Shown: positions 11,617 through 19,906, numbered from the stretch's first letter. The stretch is 64,000 bases of DNA from Hydnum rufescens UP504 (GCA_014904985.1 MU129043.1:104104-168103), one strand, 5' to 3'. A program made the numbers and translations. The notes: generated by a model from the sequence alone, not told the origin.

Positions 11617-12571
11617 TATAGAAGAAGGATTGGGAGCTCCGATGACTGTCAAATCAAACTCTGGTTCAGCCAGTGTGTAGATGGGAGACTGTATTTCTGT
11701 TTTTATTCAATGGGCTGGTTCGCTCTGATGGTTGATCACTCTCTAACAAGTTAGGTATGGTATTCAGTGGAGGATAAGATTGTGGTATGGACTAGCTATA
11801 GTCAATGATATATCATGGGATGCTTGTGAAAGGCTCATACGTGTTGTATTGAACTGTTTACTGCTATTTGTAGGTACCTATTTGTGTCCTCCTGGTCAAA
11901 ATGCGGATTCTAAAGAGGACTCTAGACTAGTTTAAGCTTGATTTAGTATGTCAATGTGTTTCTTTCTTCTTCTGACTTAACTTTGTTTTTACTCACCTTT
12001 CCTTGGATGTCCAGCAACTCTAACCTTAGGTCCTGCAACTATCCTTGGCTCAGTATTTCGCGTAGAGGGCTTCCAGTGACTTAGTCTTAACAACCTTGTA
12101 TATGACTTAGCTCCAGATGGCTTTAGATCAGTACTCTCTTAAGATGCAAGCAGATTTGTAGACAGTAGTATATTCCAGTTGTGAGAAGATGATGGGGGGA
12201 TACAGGAAAATCTACCAGCTTTTATACCTTTCTGAAGGTGGCTGTGTTTAAAGAATATGACTCACTCCTAGGTGAGTCATATGTGAGAACAATAGGGTTG
12301 TCAAGGAGGGTGAGTCATTCATAAAGTGGTTGCAAGATAGGTGAGTCATTCATAAACAGAACAAAAGGGTTGCTAAGGTGTTATCTTTCATATCTGTGAG
12401 GTTCTAGAAGTTATTTGTGGCAATGGGAGATGAAATCAAAGGATATTTCCGAGTTCTTGGAGATTAATTTGTTTGTAGTCCAGTGGTTAAGATGTTTTTG
12501 TTGCTGGTTGATAATGGGGACAAGTGCATGGGATGGGATTTGATGCAGAAACAACAGTTTACATCCGTAAT
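11617..12571 (+). repeat. Dispersed repeat E, copy 1
   Basis: It starts TATAGAAGAAGG and ends near CATCCGTAAT, and is shared with 23237-23888 (truncated) and 25330-26444. It contains one copy of the ~29-bp motif GGATGCTTGTGAAAGGCTC, which is amplified in the other copies. No ORF is visible. It may be an LTR or a non-autonomous element. It lies exactly between a cut hairpin unit and the end of the giant palindrome. Confidence 0.75.
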
Positions 12572-12720
12572 CAACTCAGTCAGCCACAAATGTAGGTCTA
12601 GTTAGATATTATGAGCCTTGCATTTATATAGTCTAACTAGAGGTTTTGATGCTGGGGCCCCTGGGGCCGGCTAACATGATTTGCATGATTCAGGCAGGGG
12701 CCCCAGGGGCCCCTGCCTCT
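12572..12720 (+). repeat. Left terminal block of the giant palindrome
   Basis: It begins CAACTCAGTCAGCC and contains CTAGTTAGA and TCTAACTAG, able to pair around TGCATTTATAT. Two GGGGCCCCTGGGGCC-type palindromes follow. The inverted match is 17760-17905 and a direct copy lies at 33247-33392. Confidence 0.75.
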
Positions 12721-12963
12721 CACCTTAGACTGGGACTTAGAGATTCTCAGATGACAGTGGGCTACACAGGCTTATTGGGGATAATCACCATTGTTTATTA
12801 TGATGTAGCGGGCCATATGGGCTTATCGGGGATAGTTCCATTTATAATTATTTATTTATTATATATTAAACATAACCTGGGTGGGGTTTTGTTCAGTGGT
12901 CCCATTATTTTAATTATTGATTTATCCCTCAAAATTAAAAAAAAATTAAAACTACTTAGTAGC

Positions 12964-13139
12964 ACCACACACCCACTAGGGTGGGTGTGTGGTACTGTCC
13001 ATACAAATCAAAGAGAAAAAAAAAGTACTACTTAGTAGCACCACACACCCACTTGGGCAGGTGTGTGGTGCCATCCCTCAAAATTTAAAAAAAAAAAGGA
13101 TTGAGTAGCACCACACACCCGCTAGGGCGAGTGTGTGGT
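12964..13139 (-). other. Three closely spaced P2 hairpins without introns
   Basis: P2 hairpins lie at 12964-12993, 13039-13070 and 13110-13139, each with ACCACACACCC arms. They are separated by A-rich runs of about 40 nt rather than by a P1 hairpin and branch site. They form the distal end of the left array and look like collapsed units that lost their intron part. Confidence 0.65.
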
Positions 13140-13238
13140 ACGGGGGGCTGGGCTTGGTGATTCACCATTGGGCAGGTTGTTGGGACGAGTTGCGGGTTGC
13201 GGGTCGCAGGTCGTCGTTTCGGGGCTTCAATTTGGATC

Positions 13239-13370
13239 CTAAAATAATAGCGTACATTAGTAAAAAAAAAGTTGAAGTGACGCAAAGGAGCAGCTTGGGC
13301 CGCTCCTTTTGCATCGCTGTACATATAAAAATCTAAAAAAAAACCTGCACACCTGCCAAAGCGGGTGTGG
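13239..13370 (-). other. Array unit L4 (intron 13344-13239)
   Basis: Minus-strand intron-like piece of 106 nt: 5' site CAG/GTTTTT, P1 hairpin 13282-13312, branch TACTAAT at 13256-13262, 3' site TTTTAG. A shortened P2 is at 13348-13370. The 5' site is weak, consistent with distal decay. Confidence 0.5.
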
Positions 13371-13469
13371 TACTGATTTTGCACCCGGGTCGCGTGCTTT
13401 GTACTCGGTTTTGCGCATGGGGGGTGTCCGTTGGGGTGGGTCATCATTTCGGGAGCCTTGATTTGATTC

Positions 13470-13616
13470 CTAGAATGATAGTGTATGTTAGTAAAAAAAT
13501 TTCGAAGTGACACAAAAGGAGCAGCTTGCGCTGCTCCTTTTGCGTTGCTGTATGCATAGAAATTTAAAAAAAAAACCTTGTAGTACCACACACCCACTTC
13601 GGTGGGTGTGTGGTAC
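13470..13616 (-). other. Array unit L5 (intron 13576-13470)
   Basis: 107 nt: 5' site CAAG/GTTTTT, P1 13510-13545, a perfect TACTAAC branch at 13487-13493, 3' site TTCTAG. P2 (13583-13616) is a perfect stem with arms GTACCACACACCCAC closing on a TTCG loop as read on the + strand. Confidence 0.6.
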
Positions 13617-13771
13617 TCATTTGTACCACGGTTGCACGTTCAGATTTGCGTACGGGGGCTGGTCGTCATTTGGGCGAGTGGTTCGTTTGCAGGTTTCCGT
13701 TCTCGTGTGTTTTTCGGCAGGTGTCACGGGTCTTGATTGGGGGTTGGTTGGGTTGTAGGATCAGAGAAAAC

Positions 13772-13909
13772 CTAGGAATAAATAATGGGTTAGTAAAAGA
13801 GAAGAAACAACAAAACAAAAGCCACACAAAAGGAGCAGCGTACGCTGCTCCTTTTGTGCGATTGTACTTACCCTGAATTACCACACACCCGCCGAAGCGG
13901 GTGTGTGGT
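13772..13909 (-). other. Array unit L6 (intron 13871-13772)
   Basis: 100 nt: 5' site CAGG/GTAAGT, P1 13825-13858 (a perfect 34-nt palindrome with centre GCGTACGC), branch TACTAAC 13789-13795, 3' site CCTAG. P2 13880-13909 has loop CGAA. Confidence 0.65.
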
Positions 13910-14021
13910 TCGTCTGGGGTCCTGTCGCATTGTGTCGTCTGTTCCCGTTCCCGGGTTTCGTTTGGCGGGTCGCGTTGTCATTTCCGAGTGGGGGGTTCGT
14001 TTGGCCAGCTCGGGCAAAAAC

Positions 14022-14178
14022 CTAGAATAATATGATAAATGATGTGTTAGTTAAAAATTAAAACGAAAAACGAACGCAAAAAGAGCAGCCCTTGCTGCTC
14101 TTTTTGCGTCGTTTGGGGGTGTACTATATCACTTACCTTTTGTAGAACCACACACCCGCTATCGCGGGTGTGTGGTTC
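14022..14178 (-). other. Array unit L7 (intron 14136-14022)
   Basis: 115 nt: 5' site AAAG/GTAAGT, P1 14074-14109 (ACGCAAAAAGAGCAGC arm), branch TTAACTAAC near 14046-14054, 3' site TTCTAG. P2 14145-14178. Confidence 0.65.
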
Positions 14179-14264
14179 GTGCGGTTCGGTGTCCCTTATT
14201 TGACGCGCCGCGGTTCGGGGGAGGGGGAGGTGGCTTCGCGGCCTTCATTTGTGGTGATGATAGC

Positions 14265-14406
14265 CTAGAAGACTGCATTATTAGTCAAAAAATTTAAACC
14301 AGCGCAAAAAGAGCAGCAGGTGCTGCTCTTTTGCGCTGTTGCGGGTACCCAACGTTACTTACCTTGCATAGAACCACACACCCGCTATGGCGGGTGTGTG
14401 GTTCTA
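14265..14406 (-). other. Array unit L8 (intron 14362-14265)
   Basis: 98 nt: 5' site CAAG/GTAAGT, P1 14301-14337, branch GACTAAT 14280-14286, 3' site TTCTAG. P2 14369-14406 is a perfect 17-bp stem with loop TATG. Confidence 0.65.
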
Positions 14407-14520
14407 TGGGTTTGGGTCGGCTCGTGTCTTCGTTTGGTGCATCGTCGTTCATTGGTTTGGTTTTGGGGGCTGGTCATCGTTTCGGGGTGATTCGTTTCAC
14501 CGATCTTCATTTGTGGCAGC

Positions 14521-14664
14521 CTAGAAGAAAAGATGTATTAGTTAAATAATAATAACCGGCGCAAAAAGAGCAGCACTTGCTGCTCTTTTTGCGCCGTTGT
14601 GGGTACCCAACGTTACTTACCTTGTATAGAACCACACACCCGCCATAGCGGGTGTGTGGTTCTA
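14521..14664 (-). other. Array unit L9 (intron 14620-14521)
   Basis: 100 nt: 5' site CAAG/GTAAGT, P1 14557-14596 (18-bp perfect stem, loop ACTT), branch AACTAAT, 3' site TTCTAG. P2 14627-14664. It is nearly identical to unit L10, suggesting recent tandem duplication. Confidence 0.7.
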
Positions 14665-14774
14665 CGGGTTTGGGTCGGCTCATGTCTTCGTTTGGCGCGT
14701 CGTTCGTTGGTTTCGTTTTGGGCCGGTCATCATTTCGGGGGCGATTCGTTTTGCCGATCTTCATTTGTGGCAGC

Positions 14775-14915
14775 CTAGAATCAAAGATGTATTAGTTAAA
14801 TAATAATAACCGGCGCAAAAAGAGCAGCACTTGCTGCTCTTTTTGCGCCGTTGGGGTGCACAAGGTAACTTACATTATATAGAACCACACACCCGCCACA
14901 GTGGGTGTGTGGTTC
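14775..14915 (-). other. Array unit L10 (intron 14873-14775)
   Basis: 99 nt: 5' site AAT/GTAAGT, P1 14811-14850 identical to that of L9, branch AACTAAT, 3' site TTCTAG. P2 14882-14915 has one wobble pair. Confidence 0.7.
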
Positions 14916-14995
14916 CTGGGGCCTCCCATTGGGCGGTCTGTCGCCGGTTCTGGTTTGGCTCTTGCCGTTCGGGTTCTCGTAAACCCAAACAGCGA

Positions 14996-15136
14996 CTAAA
15001 TAATAAAAGCTATGTTAGTATAAGACTTCAAAACGGCGCAAAAAGAGTAGCTTTCGCTACTCTTTTTGCACCCTTGTATCTACTGAAACAAAAACTCACC
15101 TTAGGACCACACACCCGCAGCAGCGGGTGTGTGGTC
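14996..15136 (-). other. Array unit L11, proximal to the centre (intron 15099-14996)
   Basis: 104 nt: 5' site TAAG/GTGAGT, P1 15038-15069, branch TACTAAC at 15014-15020, 3' site TATTTAG. P2 15105-15136 (GACCACACACCCGC arm, loop AGCA). This would be the first unit of a leftward transcript. Confidence 0.65.
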
Positions 15137-15191
15137 GTGTGCCTTTCTGGGCCGTTTGTTGGGTGTGGCTGCGTAGTTGCACAATTCAACG

Positions 15192-15205
15192 CCGGCAATT
15201 GCCGG
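15192..15205 (-). promoter_or_regulatory. CCGGCAATTGCCGG palindrome, left-arm promoter candidate
   Basis: A perfect 14-bp palindrome just upstream, in the sense direction, of the first left-arm exon-like piece. The same motif stands at 15802 for the right arm and twice near 8519-8569. The conserved position suggests a regulatory site; the function is inferred. Confidence 0.45.
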
Positions 15206-15801
15206 TCATTAAAAAGCGCCGAAGTGTAGTGCCACGAGCAGAATACATATTAATAACAAGTATATAGACGTAGAATCAATACTATATAATACATATTTGT
15301 CCAAACAAGCAAAGAAGATGACGATAATGAGTCAGAGCTCAAATAAGGCACAATATGCCTAATTGCAGAGTGGATTGAGCCACTTCTATGGGTCATAATT
15401 GGCCCAAATATAGATATAATGATGGTATATGCGAATCCCTACATGGGGACCAGGTATATTGGACGATTCTGGCATTTTTCAATTTTTCACGCCTTCAATT
15501 CCCTAAATAGGGAATTGAAGGCGCAAAAAATTGAAAAATGCCAGAATTGCCCAATATACCTGGTCCCCCATGTAGGGTACATATATCTCACCAATATATT
15601 TAAATTTGAGCCGATTCTGAACCATAGAAATCGCCCAATCCACTTTGCAATCTTCATGCCTTAGTGAACTCTGACTCATTGTCATGGTCTCTTTATTTCC
15701 TTTCGACAAATATTAATTATATGGTATTTATTTACATTTAGTCACTTGCTACTAATTCATACTGTAGTCGTGGCGCCGGACACTTGGGCGCTTTTTGGAT
15801 G
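15206..15801. repeat. Central palindrome core of the array element
   Basis: The centre is CCCTA-AA-TAGGG at 15501-15512. Arms pair outward through GGCATTTTTCAATTTTTC (15471) and CCAGGTATATTGG (about 15450). They continue diverged through GTGGATTG (15370 and its partner near 15640) to the AAAAAGCGCC blocks near the promoter motifs. It has no ORF of note and sits where divergent transcription would start. Confidence 0.75.
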
Positions 15802-15815
15802 CCGGCAATTGCCAG
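15802..15815 (+). promoter_or_regulatory. CCGGCAATTGCCAG, right-arm promoter candidate
   Basis: Mirror counterpart of the 15192 site, one base off perfect symmetry. It is followed by GTTGAGTTGTG and then a first exon-like piece with CGCAACCACCACC. That piece also resembles the exon of the solitary 8.4-kb unit. Confidence 0.45.
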
Positions 15816-16371
15816 CGTTGAGTTGTGTTTCTTTCTCGCAACCACCACCTAACAGGAAAACCACCCAAAGAAGGAAAGATGACCACCACCGCGATTGCGG
15901 GGTGTTGGGCATAAGGTCAGTGTCGTATTTTCTCTTTTGTGGTGGTTTCATCTTTGTTTATGGTAGTAGTTCGATTGCGCACACAAGAACACAAGAAGCT
16001 TTCCGCTAAGCGCTCGCCTTTTGCGACTTGCTTTGTAAAAATATGTTTACCTCAACAAACCCTTTTACCCATTTTATACATTACATGATCCGTATAGACT
16101 ATCCTAAAGGACCAGCTTGAAATCAGAACCAAACGAACGAGGGTCCAAACCTGCCGGGGCGCAAAACAGGACCATTGCCAGAACAATTTACAAGAGGAGA
16201 CCGCCGAACAACCGACAATAAGGCGACAAATGCGACTGGCGCGACAACGCGAACCAACTGCGACAATGGACTAACGCGACGAGCAGACAAGCAAGACCAA
16301 TGCTGAGCACACGACGAGCACCGACCAACGCGACCACGACAGACGACAACGCGCCCGGTGATGGCCCGCAC
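15816..16371 (+). other. Right-arm leader before the first complete unit
   Basis: No recognisable gene. It contains a possible donor (ATAAG/GTCAGT near 15915), a hairpin-like AAGCTTTCCGCTAAGCGC stretch near 15998, and a T-poor exon-like piece from about 16110 to 16371 that leads into unit R1. Confidence 0.4.
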
Positions 16372-16517
16372 GAACCCCACACCCGCTACAGCGGGTGTGT
16401 GGTTCTCTATAAGATGAGTCCCCCCCTCTAAATATATCCAGCCGCGCAAAAAGAGCAGCAAAAGCTGCTCTTTTTGCGCTGGTTTTCATTTCTCACTAAC
16501 GTAAATATTTTTTCTAG
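16372..16517 (+). other. Array unit R1 (intron 16414-16517)
   Basis: P2 16372-16404, then AAG/ATGAGT where GT is expected, P1 16444-16479 (16-bp perfect stem, loop AAAA), branch CACTAAC 16494-16500, 3' site TTCTAG. 104 nt. The donor dinucleotide is AT, not GT. Confidence 0.6.
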
Positions 16518-16728
16518 GTTATCCCTGCCCTACAACCAACGAAATGAAGAGAAGAACCACCCAACAAAGAATGAGCGGAATGGAGCCCCGCCAAACGAAC
16601 CCCGACCCCCCCCAAAACGACAGCCCGTGACACGAACATGCACCAAAACCCACACACCAAACGAAAAGCACGCGAGTGAAGAAGGACCATCACACAAAAC
16701 GACATGGAGCCAACGAGTGGCCCCAGGA

Positions 16729-16874
16729 ACCACACACCTGCTGCGGCAGGTGTGTGGTACTTCAAGATAAGTGTTTATTGTTTATTTTTTTTTATTTTTG
16801 TGGCGCAAGAAGAGCAGCGTAAGCTGCTCTTCTTGCGATGCTTTAATATTTAACTAACCTGTTCATTTTTCTAG
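16729..16874 (+). other. Array unit R2 (intron 16767-16874)
   Basis: P2 16729-16758 (loop TGCG), AAG/ATAAGT at the donor, P1 16804-16837 (CGCAAGAAGAGCAGC arm, loop GTAA), branch AACTAAC 16852-16858, 3' site TTCTAG. 108 nt. Confidence 0.6.
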
Positions 16875-16929
16875 ATATTGAACTTGAACCCCACAACACC
16901 AAACCCATGGAGCGAAACCCACGATGCCC

Positions 16930-17016
16930 AACCCGCCGAACGAAGGCCCGCGACGCCAAACCCGCCGAACGGAGGTCCGTGATGTCAAACCCGCTGAACA
17001 AAGGCCCGCCCCCATG
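16930..17016 (+). repeat. 29-nt tandem repeat inside an exon-like piece
   Basis: Three copies of AACCCGCCGAACGAAGGCCC-type sequence start at 16930, 16959 and 16988. The piece has very few T residues in the sense direction. Confidence 0.7.
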
Positions 17017-17084
17017 AATGAAACCGCGAAACGACTGACGACCGACATGAACCCGCGAACTGGGCTGCACAGGAAAATAGGGAG

Positions 17085-17215
17085 CCACACACCCGCTGCG
17101 GCGGGTGTGTGGTACTCTAAGATAAGCTTGTTTTCATTTTTGTGGCGCAAGAAGAGCAGCATAAGCTGCTCTTCTTGCGATGCTTTGATGTTTAACTAAC
17201 GTCCTTATTTTCTAG
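17085..17215 (+). other. Array unit R3 (intron 17122-17215)
   Basis: P2 17085-17112, donor AAG/ATAAGC, P1 17146-17179 (loop ATAA), branch AACTAAC 17194-17200, 3' site TTCTAG. 94 nt. P1 is almost identical to that of R2. Confidence 0.6.
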
Positions 17216-17351
17216 ATCTCGAACCCCGCACGAACCCCCGACGCCAAACCCGCAACCTGAAACCCCGCAACCGAAGCCCGTGACCCGAAGCCCCACGACC
17301 CCAAACCCACCGAACGAAACAAAACCCGTGAACGAAACCGCGAACGTGTGA

Positions 17352-17490
17352 GTACCACACCCGCTGCGGCAGGTGTGTGGTACTCTCAAGGTAAGTCTTT
17401 CTTTCTGGAGCTACAATCGCGCAAGAAGAGCAGCCATGGGCTGCTCTTCTTGCTCTTCACTACATTAAAGTAACACATCTTTTATTTTAG
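17352..17490 (+). other. Array unit R4 (intron 17391-17490)
   Basis: P2 17352-17383 (imperfect), donor CAAG/GTAAGT, P1 17421-17453, branch-like AGTAACAC near 17470, 3' site TTTTAG. 100 nt. It is the only right-arm unit with a canonical GT donor. Confidence 0.6.
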
Positions 17491-17637
17491 GTGACAAAAT
17501 AGCCTCCCCCCTGAATAAGCCCCCGCGAGATGTGCGCACTGGGCCCCACGCAAATGGGCAAACGGGCCCATACGAACATGTGAGCTAGGCCCGGGGTGAT
17601 CATTTACAGTATGAATTTTCATTTTGCTACAAGTGTG

Positions 17638-17668
17638 CAAGAAGAGCAGCCTGTGGCTGCTCTTCTTG
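17638..17668 (+). other. Array unit R5, P1 hairpin only
   Basis: CAAGAAGAGCAGC pairs with GCTGCTCTTCTTG. No P2 precedes it; a possible donor is GTATGA near 17609. It is the distal end of the right array, before the terminal block. Confidence 0.55.
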
Positions 17669-17759
17669 GGTGCATGGGTCCCCACTGGGCGAGCCTAGTG
17701 TATATAATAATAATCAATAAATAAATAATAAATAAATAAATAATCCTAATGGCTAGGGG

Positions 17760-17905
17760 CCCCAGGGGCCCCTGGGCTGCTTGACCAGCCCCCCCGACTG
17801 AATTGCAGGGGCCCCTGGGGGCCCCCCAGGTCTGATATCTAGTTAGAGCATATAAATGCAACCCTTTAAATATCTAGTTAGATACCGATAATTGGCTGAC
17901 CAGGC
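17760..17905 (-). repeat. Right terminal block of the giant palindrome
   Basis: It is the reverse complement of the 12572 block: two GGGGCCCCTGGGG-type palindromes, then CTAGTTAGA motifs around TTTAAATATC, ending ATTGGCTGAC. It supports a single inverted-repeat element. Confidence 0.7.
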
Positions 17906-18515
17906 TGTTCACGACGCCCCATTGCTTTTTCTTTTTTTCTTTTTTTCTTTTCACAAGCTTTCTTCTTTTCATTTATTGATGGTTCGGCTAGGTACTTGGA
18001 ATACAAGCAGTGACCCACCCTCTCTAGCCCCCTCAATGAAGACCCCCCAAAAATAGCCAAGGGAACAGGCTGGGGAGCAGGTTGAGCACAGACGTATCAC
18101 GTTATTTTAATGTTAGGAAATTAAAAAAGGCGGGTTTTGAATGGACAGCAGCACCAGGCTGAATGGACAGCCTGGAGGCCCCACTTTTTGGCTGGGTGGA
18201 CCCCCAGGGGGTATCCCTGCCCACTGGTCCCAAGCCCGCAGGGTGCTGGTAATGGTGGGCGCTGGATGCGCTTTTTTTTTTTGGATGTAGTACAGTTTTG
18301 TATTGAATATTTTTGAATGGACGGTGAGCAGGGGGGGTGGAGAGCCTGCCCAGTGGTGTCAAGCATATATCCAGTATGCCCACCCATCCAATGTCTGCCC
18401 CCTACCCTAATATTAGGCAAATTAGACTGGAGAATCAGACATGGTGCTTACCGTCATTCTTGCATCCCCTTTCATGGTACCATACCATGTATGATGCCAT
18501 CAATACTACAGTATA
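17906..18515. other. Non-coding spacer
   Basis: No gene is recognised. There is a pyrimidine tract with TTTCTTTTTTTC near 17930-17955. The motif GAATGGACAG or a close variant occurs three times (about 18137, 18160, 18313). Both flanks are repeats. Confidence 0.5.
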
Positions 18516-18985
18516 GGCTGTGTGACATGTGTGAGCCCACATATCGCGACATGCATGAGCCCATGTATCGTGACGCTCGTGAGCCCTTGTATTGTGATGC
18601 TTGTGAGCCCCCGTATCATGATGCTTGTGTGCCCCCATATCATGACACTTGTGAGCTCCCATATCACAACTCTCATGAGCCCCCATATCGCAACTCTTGT
18701 GAGGCTCCATATCATGACTCTCATGAGGCTCCATATCACAACTCTCATGCACCTCCTCATCACAACTCTCATGAGCCTCCATATCGCACACCTCGTGAGC
18801 CTCCTCATCGCCACTCTCATGCACCTCCCCATCGCCACTCTTGTGAGCCTCTGTATTGTGATGCTCATGAGCCTCCATATCCTGACACTCATCAGCCTTA
18901 TCGCAACTCTCAGGAGCCTTGTATGTCTCACAACCCTCCTTATCATGACTCTCATGACTCTTCTCATTATGACTCCCATAACTCG
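18516..18985. repeat. 24-bp minisatellite, about 19 units
   Basis: Units resemble GAGCCTCCATATCATGACTC and are 24 bp, a multiple of three, so several frames on both strands stay open. On + one frame reads repeats like EPPYHDSH; on - one reads SHDMEPHE-like repeats. I see no promoter, start context or domain that picks one frame, so I call it a DNA minisatellite rather than a gene. A 225-codon + frame (18317-18994) contains it. Confidence 0.75.
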
Positions 18986-19465
18986 TCAGCATGACTTTTA
19001 TGACCATGATCCTTGACATGGTCCTCTCAAAGTTTCACCTTGTCCTGGAAACCCTTGCTTTCTGATTACCCTGCTCAGGAATAATACATCCCATGTCTCC
19101 CCAATATTTGCTGCTGTACATTGATTGGATGGCTTTGTCCCTATTTGCATGTCCAGTTCTCCATCTTTACCCCCTCATTTTTACGGTTTCACTGTACATA
19201 CCTTATCTACCAAATTCTAAGCTGCATTCATTTGTTCCAAGACCTGGAGCAAGAATCATCCCTACTGAGGACCTCATCAGGATTAATACAAGAACCAAGG
19301 GAGAATTTCTTGATACTTCTCAGTCGATTCACACTAGATTCTTGTATCAATTCTCACAAACTCTTTGCAGTGAGATCCCCCCTATTAAGGAAACTAGACA
19401 TCTGTTGGGAAGGTATAATCTGAACATTTAATGAAGGAACATGATTATATGTGGTCTATTCGAGA
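18986..19465. other. No recognisable feature
   Basis: Short overlapping open stretches of about 100 codons on + (19093-19431) show no motif and no repeat partner elsewhere in the window. Confidence 0.5.
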
Positions 19466-19770
19466 GACAACTGCTCATGTGACTACTCAAGTGACGACCA
19501 CTTGCGTGACTATTCGAGTGACCACTGTAGTCGCACTGTGTCTTTCTACCATATGTCACAATGTCACAGTATGATTGTAGGTGTGGCCATGGCACTGGTA
19601 GCATTACATGTCCTCAGAGGCCCCTTCACTTGGCTAGCTTGAATTGGTGTACATCACAAGAAAAATTTTAGACTTCACACAACTGCTGTATTCGAGTGAC
19701 TATTTGAATGACTATTCAAGAGTGACTACTACTCAAGTGACTGAATTCATGAATGACTACTGATGTGACT
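19466..19770. repeat. Degenerate ~15-bp GTGACTATTCGA repeats
   Basis: Variants of GTGACTA(T/C)TC(G/A)A recur irregularly, dense at 19470-19530 and 19690-19770, with unrelated sequence between. Confidence 0.5.
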
Positions 19771-19906
19771 GCGCGCAGTCCATGTCATGTTGTCATCTAC
19801 TGCAGGCTGGATTATAATACAGGTTCATGTGCATGTATAAACCCAATAATTGTCGGAAATAGATATTGGGCACATTTTTTTGGGGTTCGGAGGTATGCAC
19901 TGTGCT

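Larger units (their letters stand above)
12572..17905. mobile_element. Giant palindromic element with divergent hairpin-intron arrays
   Basis: The whole 5.3 kb is an imperfect inverted repeat centred near 15506. From outside to centre each arm has three parts. The terminal block carries CTAGTTAGA...TCTAACTAG and GGCCCCTGGGGCC motifs. An array of units follows, and then a shared core. A unit in the sense direction (outward on each arm) is a 122-195 nt exon-like piece ending in hairpin P2, then a 94-115 nt intron-like piece with hairpin P1. I count 11 P2 and 8 P1 in the left arm (sense minus) and 4 P2 and 5 P1 in the right arm (sense plus). Exon-like pieces are not consistently multiples of three, so they are probably non-coding. 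CpG density is very high compared with the flanks. No transposase is encoded, and no target duplication is visible. Calling it mobile is inference from the terminal inverted blocks and a third terminal-block copy at 33247. Confidence 0.6.

Noticed and set aside
13085..13597. 170-codon minus-strand protein with repeated SDAKGAAQAAPF-type motifs
   Set aside because: The repeats are the P1 hairpin and intron sequence translated across two units; splice signals explain them better.
13583..13616. Bacterial-type rho-independent terminators (GC stem plus T run)
   Set aside because: The A- or T-runs near some hairpins are not placed consistently after the stem, and the genome is fungal.
12964..17668. 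CRISPR-like array (regular palindromic repeats with spacers)
   Set aside because: Repeats are two alternating long hairpins with intron signals, spacing is 220-350 bp, spacers are mutually related, and the context is a eukaryotic transposon-rich locus without cas genes.
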